A stretch of 64,000 nucleotides of DNA from Legionellaceae bacterium (GCA_020831865.1 JAFIFT010000026.1:1-64000), one strand, 5' to 3'; positions 26,183-38,528 are shown, counted from the stretch's first letter. Program-made: numbers and translations. The notes: generated by a model not told the origin, from the sequence alone.

Positions 26183-28310
26183 TCAGTATATCCATCATAT
26201 TAAAGATAAGTTGCAAGCCTGCCTGCTGATGCATCGATAAAATAGTTTCCGGATGGAACTGTACAGCATAAACCGGTAGACTCCGATGTGCAACCGCCAT
26301 CACCACCCCATCCTCAGTTTCGGCTAATACCCTCAATGCCTCAGGAAAATTGGCTTTATCGGCATACAGTGAATGATATCGCCCAAAGGTGGCAGGCGAT
26401 TGCAAACCGGCAAACAAGGGATGCTGCGTATCGAGGGTAACCGGGCTGGCTTTACCGTGTACTGGATAGGAGAGGGTTGCCAGTTTTCCGCCAAAATATT
26501 CGACGATCCCCTGCAAACCCAAACACACGCCAAACACAGGAATTGCCTTTTTCAACAGCAAAGCGAGACTATCCTGCAACTTAAAGTCACTGGGCTGCCC
26601 CGGACCAGGCGATAACACCACCAGATCATAGTTCTGCTGTTCTATAAAATCACCAAGCTTATCGTAACGCACCGTAGTCACGCTGGCTCCGCTTTGGCGG
26701 ATATAATTAGCCAGGGTATGCACAAAAGAGTCCTGATGATCCAGCAAGAGTACGTTTTTACCCTGACCAGGCTGCGTCAGGCTCACCTGTCTTGCCTCTA
26801 ACGACTCCTCATCACGTAATAATTCGATAAAAGCCGAAGCCTTAAGGCGGGTTTCCCGCTCCTCCGCCTCTGGTTCCGAGTCAAACAGTAAGGTGGCCCC
26901 CACCCGGACTTCTGCCAGGCCTTCGTATAAACGCACGGTGCGTAACACAAGCCCCGTGTTCAGATCGCCGTTAAAACCCAACCATCCTACCGCTCCGCCA
27001 TACCAGCGTCGAGGCGATTTTTCATGGTCTTCAATAAACTGCATGGCCCAAAGCTTAGGCGCACCGGTGACGGTTACCACCCACATATGTGTTAAAAACG
27101 CATCAAGTGCATCATACGGTTCCCGCAAAATACCCTCAACATGATCCACGGTATGAATCAGTCGCGAATACATTTCAATCTGACGGCGACCAATGACCCG
27201 TACACTACCGGCCTCACAGATGCGCGACTTATCATTGCGATCCACATCAGTACACATCGTCAATTCAGACGATTCTTTTTCAGACGCCAGCAACCAGGCG
27301 ATATTTTGGGCATCTTCAATCGCATCCCCCCCCCGCCGCACGGTTCCGGAGATAGGGCAGCTTTCTATGCGCTTGCCCTGGCTGCGCACATACATTTCCG
27401 GTGACGCACCCACCAGAAACTCACCCTCGCCCAGATTCATAAAAAAACCATAGGGGGCAGGGTTTTTAGCGCGCATGCGCTGAAAAAGCGTGGAGGGTTT
27501 TTTCTGGTAGGGCACATAAAAGGTTTGGCTCGGTACCACTTCAAATAAGTCGCCACAGGCAAAACGCTGTTTGGCTTCTTCCACCAAAGCGGCATACTCA
27601 CCAGGTGCATGATCACAGTCCGGCCCTTCTTTTGTCTGCGACTCCCAGGGCGCATAGTCGCCAGAGCGTGACAAACCCTGCGTTGAAAGTCCCTGATAGA
27701 GGAAGTCATAGCGCCGGAGCAGAGCCGTTTCACGGCGATGGTTCACCACATAAATTTCATCAGGTAAATACAAAAGCATATCGCGCTGGTTATCCTCTCG
27801 CTTTTTGGCCTGGCGAAGGTGCTCAAACTGAAAAATTAAATCGTAGCCAAAAGCCCCATATAAACCCAAATAGTCCTCATCAGCCTTAAAAAAAGCCAAC
27901 AGGCGGCGCAGAAGGGAAAAAACCGAAGCTTGTCGGCTGCGTTCTTCTTCACTGAAACTTTGCTTGCCGGGCACGATGTGTAATGCAATGGCGTCTTCGC
28001 TCTGCTCTACCAGCCGCCAGTCGGTTTGTTCCTGCAATAAGGGGGTGAGCATTTGCAAGAGTAATTTGCCCCGTGCATTGAACGCCTCGAGCATGACTTC
28101 AACCTTGCGGGCGCGAATAGCCAGTGGTGGATTGACAAAGCCAATATCCCAACAGGTATAACGACCCGGATACTCAAAGCTTGAAGCAAATAAGGCTCCG
28201 CGTTGAGCATCGAGACGTTCAATCAGGGGATCAATGGCATCCGCATAGGGCAGCTGCTGTTCATCATAGTGAACCAGTAGCCCTGCGGCTGTTTTATATT
28301 GCTCGATCAT
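26175..28310 (-). CDS. trpEG: Fused anthranilate synthase TrpE-TrpG
   Basis: 711 residues from ATG 28310 (GGGAG 8 bases upstream). The N-terminal chorismate-binding TrpE part carries CPISGTVRRGGDAIED and TMCTDVDRNDKSR (about residues 330-375), and the C-terminal glutamine amidotransferase part starts near residue 520 with the nucleophile in PVFGVCLGLQGIVEYFGG and the QFHPET histidine-glutamate pair. It converts chorismate and glutamine to anthranilate, the first step to tryptophan. Such fusions are known in rhizobia, Azospirillum and Legionella. No other trp genes are in the window. Confidence 0.9.
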   Translation of the reverse strand: MIEQYKTAAGLLVHYDEQQLPYADAIDPLIERLDAQRGALFASSFEYPGRYTCWDIGFVNPPLAIRARKVEVMLEAFNARGKLLLQMLTPLLQEQTDWRLVEQSEDAIALHIVPGKQSFSEEERSRQASVFSLLRRLLAFFKADEDYLGLYGAFGYDLIFQFEHLRQAKKREDNQRDMLLYLPDEIYVVNHRRETALLRRYDFLYQGLSTQGLSRSGDYAPWESQTKEGPDCDHAPGEYAALVEEAKQRFACGDLFEVVPSQTFYVPYQKKPSTLFQRMRAKNPAPYGFFMNLGEGEFLVGASPEMYVRSQGKRIESCPISGTVRRGGDAIEDAQNIAWLLASEKESSELTMCTDVDRNDKSRICEAGSVRVIGRRQIEMYSRLIHTVDHVEGILREPYDALDAFLTHMWVVTVTGAPKLWAMQFIEDHEKSPRRWYGGAVGWLGFNGDLNTGLVLRTVRLYEGLAEVRVGATLLFDSEPEAEERETRLKASAFIELLRDEESLEARQVSLTQPGQGKNVLLLDHQDSFVHTLANYIRQSGASVTTVRYDKLGDFIEQQNYDLVVLSPGPGQPSDFKLQDSLALLLKKAIPVFGVCLGLQGIVEYFGGKLATLSYPVHGKASPVTLDTQHPLFAGLQSPATFGRYHSLYADKANFPEALRVLAETEDGVVMAVAHRSLPVYAVQFHPETILSMHQQAGLQLIFNMMDILNE

Positions 28311-28445
28311 GAAAAGCACTCCCTAAACAGTAAGCAAGACGCAACATATCAGTGGCACGCCCTCTCTGGTATCTGGGGCGACGCCTGTTGTGGACAAGGT
28401 TCGGAGCATCAAAAACAACGGCCATACCCGCGCTATCCTGAGATA

Positions 28446-29744
28446 CTAATTATCTCCCTGGCTGGCATCCTGATCCAGCGTTTGCAAAAAGGCAAGCTTG
28501 CTGCGAATTTTTTGCTCCAATCCCCTGTCTACCGGTTGATACCATTTGGTTTTTGGCATACCTTCCGGAAAATAATTCTCACCCGCCGCATAGCCATGTG
28601 GTTCATCATGCGCATAGCGATAACCTTGTCCATAGCCGGCGGATTTCATTAAACGGGTGGGCGCATTGCGCAACGGCAAGGGCACTTCCCGGCTCTGATC
28701 TTGCGCCACCCAGGCTCTGGCTTTATTATAAGCCAGGTAACCGGCATTACTTTTCGCAGCTACTGAGAGATAAATCACGGCCTGAGCCAATGCCAACTCC
28801 CCTTCCGGGGAGCCAAGACGATCCATGGTCATTGCCGCGTCATTGGCGATTTGCATGGCTCTTGGATCAGCCAGACCAATATCTTCCCAGGCCATCCGGA
28901 TAATACGCCGGGCCAGGTACTGCGGATCCACCCCACCATCAAGCATCCGGCATAACCAATATAAGGCCGCATCAGGGGCAGAACCACGTACAGACTTATG
29001 CAAGGCGGAAATCTGATCGTAAAAGTACTCTCCTCCCTTATCAAAACGACGGGCGGAAGACGCCAGAAACGCATTCACCTGTTCACCACTGAGCGTTTGA
29101 GTGTCGGTAAACGCATTCGCGAGTTGTTCCATGGCATTGAGCAAACGGCGGGCATCGCCATCCGCATAATGACACAAGGTCTCTTGCGCTGCGTCACTTA
29201 AGCTCCAGGGCGGTTGCAAAGTCGCCATCGCCCGCTGAAGCAAAACCTGTAAATCCGCTGCTGACAAGGCATGCAGAGTATAAACCTGTGCCCGTGATAA
29301 CAAAGCATTATTGACTTCAAAAGAAGGATTTTCGGTAGTGGCACCCACAAAAACCAACAGGCCGGATTCGGTAAAAGGTAACAGGGCATCCTGCTGCGCT
29401 TTGTTAAAACGATGGATCTCATCAATAAATAACAGTGTACGCCGATGTGCGGACAAATGATCCTGAGCCAGCTTTACTGCCGCCCGTATTTCTTTTACTC
29501 CATCCAAAACCGCCGACAGGGCAATCCATTCACAGGAAAAGGCCGCCGCAGACAGGCGCGCCAATGTGGTTTTCCCCACGCCAGGCGGCCCCCAAAAAAT
29601 CATGGAATGCGCTTTACCGGAGGCAAAGGCGCGCTGCAGGGCTTTACCTTCACCGAGCAGATGCTGCTGGCCTATCACATCCTGCCAATGCTGCGGCCGT
29701 AATCGCTCCGCTAAAGGAGCATGTTGGGTGGCTTCCTCCTTCAT
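28446..29744 (-). CDS. rarA: Replication-associated recombination ATPase RarA (MgsA)
   Basis: 432 residues. AAA+ motifs are complete: Walker [15 protein letters not shown] near residue 52, Walker [15 protein letters not shown], and sensor [13 protein letters not shown]; the C-terminal tetramerisation domain ends near KYYQPVDRG-type sequence ([13 protein letters not shown]). RarA acts at stalled replication forks. It overlaps lolA by 4 bases in the usual ftsK-lolA-rarA order. Confidence 0.94.
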   Translation of the reverse strand: MKEEATQHAPLAERLRPQHWQDVIGQQHLLGEGKALQRAFASGKAHSMIFWGPPGVGKTTLARLSAAAFSCEWIALSAVLDGVKEIRAAVKLAQDHLSAHRRTLLFIDEIHRFNKAQQDALLPFTESGLLVFVGATTENPSFEVNNALLSRAQVYTLHALSAADLQVLLQRAMATLQPPWSLSDAAQETLCHYADGDARRLLNAMEQLANAFTDTQTLSGEQVNAFLASSARRFDKGGEYFYDQISALHKSVRGSAPDAALYWLCRMLDGGVDPQYLARRIIRMAWEDIGLADPRAMQIANDAAMTMDRLGSPEGELALAQAVIYLSVAAKSNAGYLAYNKARAWVAQDQSREVPLPLRNAPTRLMKSAGYGQGYRYAHDEPHGYAAGENYFPEGMPKTKWYQPVDRGLEQKIRSKLAFLQTLDQDASQGDN

Positions 29745-30373
29745 TGACGAATCACATCGACCCCGCGCGGAGGCTTAAATTGAAATAGCCGCGCCGGTAA
29801 AACCGGGTTGGACTTAATCTGATAAAGCTTAACACGGGTTTCCTGTCCCAGGTGGTCATAGAGCACCAGACCTGTCAATTGATTAGCTTGGAAAATCATT
29901 TTGATGCGCTGAAAGTTAGCTTCCGGTGAACGGGCTTTCAAATCGAATACCCGCTTATTGGCCGAACCCGATCCTTTTACGATAAAATCCCGTTTGACGG
30001 TATCATCTACCCCACTTAAAAATAAAGCCGGCGTCCCGCCAATCCCTTTTTCCTGTTTTTTGACCGTGACCTGCTCCAACTCGATATCGTAAACCCATAA
30101 CTGCTTGCCATCAGCAACAATGCGCTGTGCCATAGGGGATTTGGTATCCCAGCGGAACTTACCCGGTCGTTTTAAGGCCATTGTCCCTTGAGAGCGCGAC
30201 ACTTCTCTTCGATCAGCTGTCACCACCTGTTTAAAACTGGCCTGCATACTTTTCATAGCCTGCAGGCGCTGTTGCAAATCATCTGCGGCATCCTGCGCCC
30301 AGCTGGTACTGATAGCCAGAGATACTATGGCAGCCGCCATCCATGTCCGCATTAACATTTTATGTCTCATCAT
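29741..30373 (-). CDS. lolA: Periplasmic lipoprotein carrier LolA
   Basis: About 210 residues with a signal peptide ending AISTSWAQ, then the LolA fold: MKSMQASFKQVVTADRR, ALKRPGKFRWDTKSP, GKQLWVYDIELEQVTVKK. It carries lipoproteins from LolCDE to the outer membrane. Several starts are possible between 30397 and 30358; 30373 is chosen because GGTGG lies directly upstream and the signal peptide length fits. Confidence 0.92.
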   Translation of the reverse strand: MMRHKMLMRTWMAAAIVSLAISTSWAQDAADDLQQRLQAMKSMQASFKQVVTADRREVSRSQGTMALKRPGKFRWDTKSPMAQRIVADGKQLWVYDIELEQVTVKKQEKGIGGTPALFLSGVDDTVKRDFIVKGSGSANKRVFDLKARSPEANFQRIKMIFQANQLTGLVLYDHLGQETRVKLYQIKSNPVLPARLFQFKPPRGVDVIRQ

Positions 30374-30383
30374 TCCACCCAAA

Positions 30384-32732
30384 CTATCCATGGTCAACCT
30401 GCGTCAGCAACACATCCCGTAGCCCACCTTCCAGCGGACCCACAATTCCCGTACGCTCCATTTCCTCAATCAGGCGTGCGGCCCGATTATAGCCAATTTT
30501 CAAACGCCGCTGCACCGCGGAAATACTGGCTTTGCGGGTTTGCAGCACAAATTCCACCGCCTCGTCATAGAGCGGATCATGGTCTTCCGTATCACCTTTG
30601 GCATCTTCCGCCGCTAGCAAGGGATCACTGCCATCCCCAGAAAACTGTGTAATTTCTTCAATATATTCCGGCTCCCCTCGGGCACGCCAGTCATCGGCGA
30701 TACGGTGTACTTCCTTATCATCCACAAAAGCTCCATGCACACGCAGAGGTGCCCCACTTCCTGGAGCTAAATAGAGCATATCACCGTGCCCCAGGAGCTG
30801 ATCCGCGCCTTGTTGATCCAAAATAGTACGAGAGTCAATTTTAGAAGACACCTGAAAAGAGATGCGCGTTGGAATATTGGATTTAATCAAGCCGGTCAAG
30901 ACATCAACCGACGGTCTTTGGGTCGCTAAAATCAGGTGGATACCCGCTGCTCTGGCCTTTTGTGCGATACGGGCGATCAATTGCTCCACTTTTTTACCCA
31001 CTACCATCATCATGTCGGCTAATTCGTCAATGATCACCACCACAAAGGGTAATTTTTCCAACTCTGGTGCGGACTCGCTCATCCCATCAGAAGGCTTCCA
31101 CAATGGATCCGTCAGCGGTGTCCCCGCTTTCTGCGCATCGGTTAGCTTGACATTATAACCACTGATATTACGGACACCCAGGGCGGCCATCAGGCGATAG
31201 CGTCGTTCCATTTCGCCCACACACCACCGCAAAGCACTGGCCGCTTCTTTCATATCGGTTACAACCGGACACAGCAAATGTGGAATACCATCATAAACGG
31301 ACAATTCCAACATTTTCGGATCCACCATAATCAAACGCACCTCTTCCGGAGAGGCTTTGAAAAGAATGCTGAGGATCATGGCGTTAATACCCACGGATTT
31401 CCCTGAGCCTGTCGTGCCCGCCACCAGTAAATGGGGCATCTTGGCCAAGTCGACCACCATCGGATCACCGGCAATATCTACCCCCAGTGCCAACGCGAGC
31501 GGCGAATGGGCCTGCTGATAGACTTCCGTGGTTAAAACCTCGGACAAACGTACCATATCCCTTTGCTGATTGGGCAATTCTATTCCCACCACAGTTTTTC
31601 CCGGAATAATTTCCACCACACGCACACTGGTTACCGACAGAGAGCGAGCCAGGTCTTTTGCCAGTCCGCTGAGTTTACTTACCTTAACCCCGGCAGCCAG
31701 TTGCAGTTCAAAGCGCGTAATCACCGGCCCGGGATGCACAGCGACCACATCGGCCTGAATCCCAAAATCCAACAGCAGCTGCTCCAGTTCCCGTGACATG
31801 CTTTCCAACTCCTGGGTGCTGTATCCTCCCAGACTTTTTTTGGCCAATCCCTTGTCCAGCAGACTGAAAGGCGGCAATCCTCCCTGATGGGCCAGCTTCG
31901 TTTTGCGTGTTTTTTTTCCTGAAAGGGGGGGCTCACTCGCTTCTGATAATACCGGCAACGCATCGGTTTTGGCTTCCGCTTGCTTTTCGTTCTTCACCCG
32001 AATCAAGGCTCGGGGTTGAGGACGCTTACTCTTGACAGGCCGGAGGGCTTGCCGATGTCGAAACCATATCAGGCTTCGTTCACTAAGTTGGCGCAAGGCC
32101 AACACAACGCTACGCACCAAAACCAAAGCATAACGGCCCAACAGTTCGACAAAACGAACCCAGGATAAGCCCGTCAGCCAGGTTACCCCCACCAAAAAAA
32201 GCGCCAATAAAATTAACGTGGCCCCTTGCGGGTTAAAAACCGACACCAGTGCCATGGATACCGTTTCCCCGACCACACCGCCTGCGGTATGCATGGCGAT
32301 ATAGCCGCTTTGTGGCTGTTCCAGGCTCAAAAGCGCACAGCCACCCAGTAACACCAGGACCAAACCAAGGCTCCGCAGCAGTAAGGCCGGTTTACTGGCC
32401 AGTTTCAGGAAGCGGTGATCCTGCAGGATCATCCAGGCCACAAAGGCCACTCCAATCGGTAGAATATACGCCATAAAACCATAAAACCAATACAGTGTAT
32501 CAGCAATAAACGCCCCGACCTGTCCTCCGGCATTGATGATCCCCCCCTGCGAGGCACTTTTGTGAATCCAGGATGGATCAGTACTGTGATACGTTGCCAA
32601 AGACAAGATCACAAAAAGAGCAGCGCTCAAAATTAAAATAAAGGCCCCTTCGCTGAGGCGCTTCACCATAAATGAGGGTAATTCTGCTTTATTCCGACCT
32701 GATTTTTCAGTTTGTGTTTTAGTCATAGCCAC
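30384..32732 (-). CDS. ftsK: DNA translocase FtsK
   Basis: 782 residues, at the short end of the family. Four or five N-terminal membrane segments (about residues 25-190) are followed by a short basic linker, the alpha/beta motor with Walker [15 protein letters not shown] and Walker [13 protein letters not shown], and the winged-helix gamma domain ([24 protein letters not shown]) that reads chromosome polarity. It acts at the septum in chromosome segregation. It is divergent from trxB. Confidence 0.95.
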   Translation of the reverse strand: MAMTKTQTEKSGRNKAELPSFMVKRLSEGAFILILSAALFVILSLATYHSTDPSWIHKSASQGGIINAGGQVGAFIADTLYWFYGFMAYILPIGVAFVAWMILQDHRFLKLASKPALLLRSLGLVLVLLGGCALLSLEQPQSGYIAMHTAGGVVGETVSMALVSVFNPQGATLILLALFLVGVTWLTGLSWVRFVELLGRYALVLVRSVVLALRQLSERSLIWFRHRQALRPVKSKRPQPRALIRVKNEKQAEAKTDALPVLSEASEPPLSGKKTRKTKLAHQGGLPPFSLLDKGLAKKSLGGYSTQELESMSRELEQLLLDFGIQADVVAVHPGPVITRFELQLAAGVKVSKLSGLAKDLARSLSVTSVRVVEIIPGKTVVGIELPNQQRDMVRLSEVLTTEVYQQAHSPLALALGVDIAGDPMVVDLAKMPHLLVAGTTGSGKSVGINAMILSILFKASPEEVRLIMVDPKMLELSVYDGIPHLLCPVVTDMKEAASALRWCVGEMERRYRLMAALGVRNISGYNVKLTDAQKAGTPLTDPLWKPSDGMSESAPELEKLPFVVVIIDELADMMMVVGKKVEQLIARIAQKARAAGIHLILATQRPSVDVLTGLIKSNIPTRISFQVSSKIDSRTILDQQGADQLLGHGDMLYLAPGSGAPLRVHGAFVDDKEVHRIADDWRARGEPEYIEEITQFSGDGSDPLLAAEDAKGDTEDHDPLYDEAVEFVLQTRKASISAVQRRLKIGYNRAARLIEEMERTGIVGPLEGGLRDVLLTQVDHG

Positions 32733-32795
32733 TTTAAATACATTTCAATTTATCATACCATGGGTCATCTTATCACATCTAAGCAGGATGACTGA

Positions 32796-33758
<963 letters not shown>

Positions 33759-33761
33759 AAC

Positions 33762-34448
33762 TTGCGGGCACAAGGTACAGAACCGGATGACTACTATTTC
33801 CCGGCCGCAGAGCGTGCCGACAAACAGGGTTTACTGGCCATTGGCGGTGATCTGGCTCCGACGCGAATTCTTGCCGCCTATCACCGGGGCATTTTTCCCT
33901 GGTTTGAGCCTGGCTGCCCGGTGTTATGGTGGTGTCCTGATCCCCGCCTTGTCTTATACCCCCAGGATTTCAAGTGCCATCGCAGTCTGCGACAATCGTT
34001 GCAAAAATCCTATCAGCTTACCGTCGATACCGCTTTTGCCGAGGTCATACATTTGTGCGCCACGGCAAACCAGCGAGAAAATCAGACCTGGATTAGCTCC
34101 GCCATGCAACACTCCTATTGCCAATTGCATGAGATGGGCTATGCCCACTCCGTTGAAGTTTGGCGCGAGGAAAAATTGATTGGTGGTTTGTATGGCCTGG
34201 CGCTGGGGCAAGCCTTTTTTGGAGAATCCATGTTTCACCTGGCGCCGGATGCTTCCAAAATTGCCTTATATGAATTATGCCAACTGGCGCAAAAATGGCA
34301 ATTTCATTTTATAGACTGCCAATTGCCTAATGCGCACCTGCAACGATTAGGTGCCGTTTTACTGCCCCGAAAAGCCTTTCTCTATCGACTGCAACAAAGT
34401 CTTGCCCATCCAACGCACATCGGGAAATGGCGCCTCACACTCTGCTGA
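33762..34448 (+). CDS. aat: Leucyl/phenylalanyl-tRNA-protein transferase
   Basis: 228 residues. The family blocks GLLAIGGDLAPTRILAAYHRGIFPW, WWCPDPR and GGLYGLALGQAFFGESMF are present. The enzyme adds Leu or Phe to N-terminal Arg/Lys of proteins destined for ClpAP (N-end rule). TTG 33762 is used because an AGGAG lies 8 bases upstream and no ATG fits. Confidence 0.95.
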   Translation: MRAQGTEPDDYYFPAAERADKQGLLAIGGDLAPTRILAAYHRGIFPWFEPGCPVLWWCPDPRLVLYPQDFKCHRSLRQSLQKSYQLTVDTAFAEVIHLCATANQRENQTWISSAMQHSYCQLHEMGYAHSVEVWREEKLIGGLYGLALGQAFFGESMFHLAPDASKIALYELCQLAQKWQFHFIDCQLPNAHLQRLGAVLLPRKAFLYRLQQSLAHPTHIGKWRLTLC

Positions 34449-34575
34449 CCAACTCCCCATGGCACCCGCTTTTTAAGCCACTTGATTTTAATTTACGAAA
34501 GCTACCGCATAAACAATTGCCTTTAAAAACTAAATCGTGCAGAATAACTGCTTTTTAGACGTCACTTGAGGACCC

Positions 34576-34797
34576 ATGGCAAAAGAAGATCATATTGAAA
34601 TGAATGGCACGGTGATTGATACCCTGCCCAATACCATGTTTCGAGTAGAACTGGAAAATGGCCACATCGTAACCGCCCATATTTCAGGCCGAATGCGCAA
34701 AAATTATATCCGCATTTTGACCGGAGACAAGGTAAAAGTTGAATTAACGCCTTATGACTTAAGCAAGGGGCGCATTACCTTCCGCGATAAAAACTGA
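34576..34797 (+). CDS. infA: Translation initiation factor IF-1
   Basis: 73 residues, an OB-fold protein matching IF-1 almost throughout ([47 protein letters not shown]). It acts on the 30S ribosomal subunit in initiation. ATG 34576 has a GAGGA-type ribosome site. Transcribed alone, convergent with glnE. Confidence 0.97.
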   Translation: MAKEDHIEMNGTVIDTLPNTMFRVELENGHIVTAHISGRMRKNYIRILTGDKVKVELTPYDLSKGRITFRDKN

Positions 34798-34853
34798 AAC
34801 CAAAGCTGCGCTATTGCGCGGACGGAACACATGCTATTTGCAAATCGGTCTCT

Positions 34854-37556
34854 CTATCGGGCTGTCTGAGCATAAACGTCCGCAATAATACTCTCTACCT
34901 GCCTGCTGTCCACACTCGGCCTGGACACCTCAGCTGATAGCACCTGCTGATGCAGCATTTGGTGATAACTCTGGTACCCTTCTTTTAAATAGGCAAATTG
35001 TGACGAGGATACGTAGTTGCGCAGATATAATTGCCGCAACCAGCTATACGTATTGCTGTAGCGGGCAAACTGTGGCTCTCGCCTCGCTAATACCAGATAT
35101 TGCAGGAGAAACTCTATATCGAGCAAACCACCGTGTTGACGTTTAATCTCCTTATTATCCTCAGAAAAACCAATCTTGTCCCGCATTGCCAAGACACTGC
35201 TTTGTAGGCTGGCCGGGTCGCGCTCCAAGGCTATCACACTTTGTTTCAGTTGATACAGCGCCTTGCGAAAGACACGATCTCCGGAAATAACCCTGGCTTT
35301 TAACAGGGCTTGATGTTCCCAAACCCATGCCTGATTAAACTGATACCCAACAAAGGCATCAAGACGGCTGACCAGCAAACCTGCCGACCCGGAGGGGCGC
35401 AAACGGGTATCTACCGAATACAGCACACCATCCTGACCACGCATCGTTAAGAAATGTAATATTTTTTGGCTTAAGCGTGTCGCCAAAAACTCAAGTTTGA
35501 CGGGTAGCCGGTGCAGAAAGACAATATCCACATCCGAATCATAATTCATCTCGCGACTACCGGCCTTACCGTAGGCAATGACCGCAAATCGAGACGGAGC
35601 CGGCAATAGCTCGGGAAAACGCTGCCCCATTTGTGAGCAGACCCTTTGGCTCGTCCGATCTACAATGACCTGAGCCAGATCGGCAAGGAAACGTCCTACC
35701 TGTAAGGCATTTACCCGACCTTTCATTTCTGAGCGGGCAACCATCAACCAGGCTTTCAGCTTGAACTGGCGTAGATAAGCCTGAAACTGCTCATCATCAG
35801 CACAATCGTGCAGTTTACGACTCAACTCCGCCTCCAGTTGCTTGCGCGACCAAGGGCGCCACTCAGGTTGGGTATCAACCAGCGTCTCAAGTAAAAAAGG
35901 ATGTTGGATCAGAAGCTTACTAATAAATGGACTGTGTTCAAACCATTCCAGAACCTCCTGTAAGACCGTAATATTTTCTGCAAATAAGGCCAGATACGCA
36001 CTGCGCCCGACAATTTTCTCCAACAGATGGATTGCCTGTAATAACAACTGATCCCCGTTCGCCCGACCTTTTAAAGACCATAATAAAAGGACCATAAAAC
36101 GATCAAGCCGCATCTGTGCGGTTTGCCCCGTACGTCTTACTCTTGCAGAATTTTTAAAGGATTGAAGCAGAGAAAAGCAACGCTCGGCGTTACTAAAATT
36201 GAGGGCGACAAGGCTGTTGATAGCCATCTCTTTTTCCACATGACCAAGCCAAAGATTGTGGAGTTGCCGAAAAATCGTCCGCTGCTCATCCTCAAATACC
36301 GCACCATCGCGCAAAACCGATTGAAACAATTGACTGACAATGCGCTGGTATTGCTCCAGACGTTCCAAAAGCAGGCTGACATCAGAAAATTGCATTAAAG
36401 CCGCGATTTGCGCCCGTTTTTTACTATCTTGCGGTAACCGATGGGTTTGCTGATCCTCTTGAATTTGCAGGGCATTTTCAAGTTTTCGATAAAATAAATA
36501 GCTTTGCAACAGGACCTGGTGGCGATCAAGGAGCCCCTCACGAGCCAGACAGCCGATGGCCAGGACGACATTTCGCTGGCGAATGGATAATAAGCGTCCG
36601 CCACGAATCAACTGCACATTCTGAATAATAAATTCGATTTCCCGAATACCGCCGGTTCCCCGTTTGATATCATCAAGCCTGGGTTGATGCGCCAACTCAC
36701 GTATAATCATACTTTTCATACTGCGCAGAGCTTCTATCACCGAATAATCAACGTAGCGTCGGTAGACAAAGGGCAGGAAGATCCGGTCAAACCAGGGGGC
36801 TTTTTTGGGGCCAAGCACTCGTGCTTTTACCATTGCATAACGTTCCCAGTCCCGCCCCTGTTCCTGATAGTAAGTTTCCATTGCCGCTAACGACATGAGC
36901 AAAGGGCCGCTCTCCCCAAAAGGACGCAAACGCAAATCCACCCGAAACACAAACCCATCTGCCGTATTATCCTGTAACAATTGCACAAATCGTTGTATTG
37001 TCAGGGTATAAAAGTGTTGGATATCCACCACGGTCGGACCATGAGTCTGGCCACTTCCATGATAGGTAAAAATCAAATCAACATCTGAAGAAAAATTCAA
37101 CTCCCGCCCGCCCAGCTTGCCCATGGCAATCATATACAACTCTGCCTGGCATTGCCCATAGCGCTGATGTAATTCCTGCTGACAAAAATTCAGAGCATGC
37201 CACAAAAGACATTCAGCGCAGTCAGACCATTGCTCTAGTGTATTTTGCGTATCGGAAAGCCCTGCCCATTCTCTGACACACAGGCGAATCAGGTGTGTAT
37301 TACGAAATCGGCGCAATGCGCGCCCATAATTGCTGAACGACTGCGATGGGTCAATCGCCATCAGCTCCCGGTCATAATCATCGCGGGTCAACGCTTCCCA
37401 ATCATGGTCTGCCAACAAAGCCTGGAGTAGCGCGCTGTGGCGTCGGATAAACGCACTGGATTCCAACAGCAGACAAATACTGTCGCGATAGGGGTGCGCC
37501 ATATAAGCCGCAAGTCCAGCATTCTGTAATATCGATATAGCAGTGGTATCATCCAT
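34854..37556 (-). CDS. glnE: Bifunctional glutamine synthetase adenylyltransferase/deadenylase
   Basis: 900 residues from ATG 37556 (GGGGAG 9 bases upstream); a longer frame to 37634 is less likely. Two nucleotidyltransferase domains carry SSDVDLIFTYHGSG in the N-terminal half and DSDVDIVFLHRLP in the C-terminal half. The enzyme adds and removes AMP on glutamine synthetase in response to PII. Somewhat shorter than the E. coli enzyme (about 945). Confidence 0.95.
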   Translation of the reverse strand: MDDTTAISILQNAGLAAYMAHPYRDSICLLLESSAFIRRHSALLQALLADHDWEALTRDDYDRELMAIDPSQSFSNYGRALRRFRNTHLIRLCVREWAGLSDTQNTLEQWSDCAECLLWHALNFCQQELHQRYGQCQAELYMIAMGKLGGRELNFSSDVDLIFTYHGSGQTHGPTVVDIQHFYTLTIQRFVQLLQDNTADGFVFRVDLRLRPFGESGPLLMSLAAMETYYQEQGRDWERYAMVKARVLGPKKAPWFDRIFLPFVYRRYVDYSVIEALRSMKSMIIRELAHQPRLDDIKRGTGGIREIEFIIQNVQLIRGGRLLSIRQRNVVLAIGCLAREGLLDRHQVLLQSYLFYRKLENALQIQEDQQTHRLPQDSKKRAQIAALMQFSDVSLLLERLEQYQRIVSQLFQSVLRDGAVFEDEQRTIFRQLHNLWLGHVEKEMAINSLVALNFSNAERCFSLLQSFKNSARVRRTGQTAQMRLDRFMVLLLWSLKGRANGDQLLLQAIHLLEKIVGRSAYLALFAENITVLQEVLEWFEHSPFISKLLIQHPFLLETLVDTQPEWRPWSRKQLEAELSRKLHDCADDEQFQAYLRQFKLKAWLMVARSEMKGRVNALQVGRFLADLAQVIVDRTSQRVCSQMGQRFPELLPAPSRFAVIAYGKAGSREMNYDSDVDIVFLHRLPVKLEFLATRLSQKILHFLTMRGQDGVLYSVDTRLRPSGSAGLLVSRLDAFVGYQFNQAWVWEHQALLKARVISGDRVFRKALYQLKQSVIALERDPASLQSSVLAMRDKIGFSEDNKEIKRQHGGLLDIEFLLQYLVLARREPQFARYSNTYSWLRQLYLRNYVSSSQFAYLKEGYQSYHQMLHQQVLSAEVSRPSVDSRQVESIIADVYAQTAR

Positions 37557-37730
37557 TCTGTTACGCTCCCCTGTGCGCTGTGACATACATCCCGTATGCA
37601 GCTTTGCAGCACTCTCCTCTGCAACCATCAGCACGCAAAATATATTCCTGTATTCCGCAAAGCAGCTCGCAAAAGCTGACTTTTTTATATTATACTGAAA
37701 TCATTCCTGTTAAGACACGGACGAATCCAA

Positions 37731-38528
37731 ATGTCTACTGCCATCAAAACTCTTTTCGCAGCACTTTTGCTTTTGCAAACCCATATCTCCCGAGCCGAAC
37801 CGCTGGAAATTATGGTGAATGGCGACGCCGCGCCCTATGTAATGATGACTGGAAATAATGTTTTTCATGGTTTTGATATTGATATGATGCTCTATCTTTG
37901 TAAAGTAATGAACAGGGAGTGCAGCTTCCGCTCAGCACCGTTTGATCAGATCATTAATGCGGTTGCAACAGGCGCAGTTCAACTGGCGGTAAGTGGTATA
38001 ACCATTACCCGCGCCCGTGCGGATCGGGTTAATTTTACTCAACCCTATTTACCCAGTCTCTGCTCCTATTTGGGCAAAAGTAACATAAGGGGTGTGGACC
38101 CGAACCTGTCCTTTCTCGAACAACAACGATTCGGCATTGTCTCAGGTACTATTTTTGGTGATATTATTCGCTCAAGCGGTGTGACTAACGCCCGCATCAC
38201 TACCTATAACGACACACATACGCTCATTGATGCCCTGTATCGCGGCAACATCAGCCTGGTTCTGCTCGATAAACCTTCTGCGCTGTACTGGCAAGCACGA
38301 GGCAAAGGTACCTTTACCATCGTAGGCAAGCCCTTTCCCTGTGGCCTGGGGATGGCCATTGCCGTTAACCCTCAAAATACCAGCCTGTTAAATGAATTAA
38401 ATCACGCTATCACCCAGTATGCCCGCTCGGAATTATACCAGACACACAGGCGACTCTATATGAGCGGAGAAATCTCTGAGCACCCCATTACCTCAATGGG
38501 GGCAAGCCCGAAATATCCAGCCAGTTGA
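37731..38528 (+). CDS. Periplasmic amino-acid-binding protein (SBP family 3)
   Basis: 265 residues with a signal peptide (cleavage near SRAEP, residue 22-25). The mature part begins LEIMVNGDAAPYVM and carries the family-3 pattern GFDIDMMLYLCKVMNRECSFR and SGITITRARADRVNFTQPYLPS. It should bind a polar amino acid or similar ligand in the periplasm. No permease or ATPase gene is adjacent, so its partner is unknown; a sensor role is possible. Confidence 0.85.
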   Translation: MSTAIKTLFAALLLLQTHISRAEPLEIMVNGDAAPYVMMTGNNVFHGFDIDMMLYLCKVMNRECSFRSAPFDQIINAVATGAVQLAVSGITITRARADRVNFTQPYLPSLCSYLGKSNIRGVDPNLSFLEQQRFGIVSGTIFGDIIRSSGVTNARITTYNDTHTLIDALYRGNISLVLLDKPSALYWQARGKGTFTIVGKPFPCGLGMAIAVNPQNTSLLNELNHAITQYARSELYQTHRRLYMSGEISEHPITSMGASPKYPAS

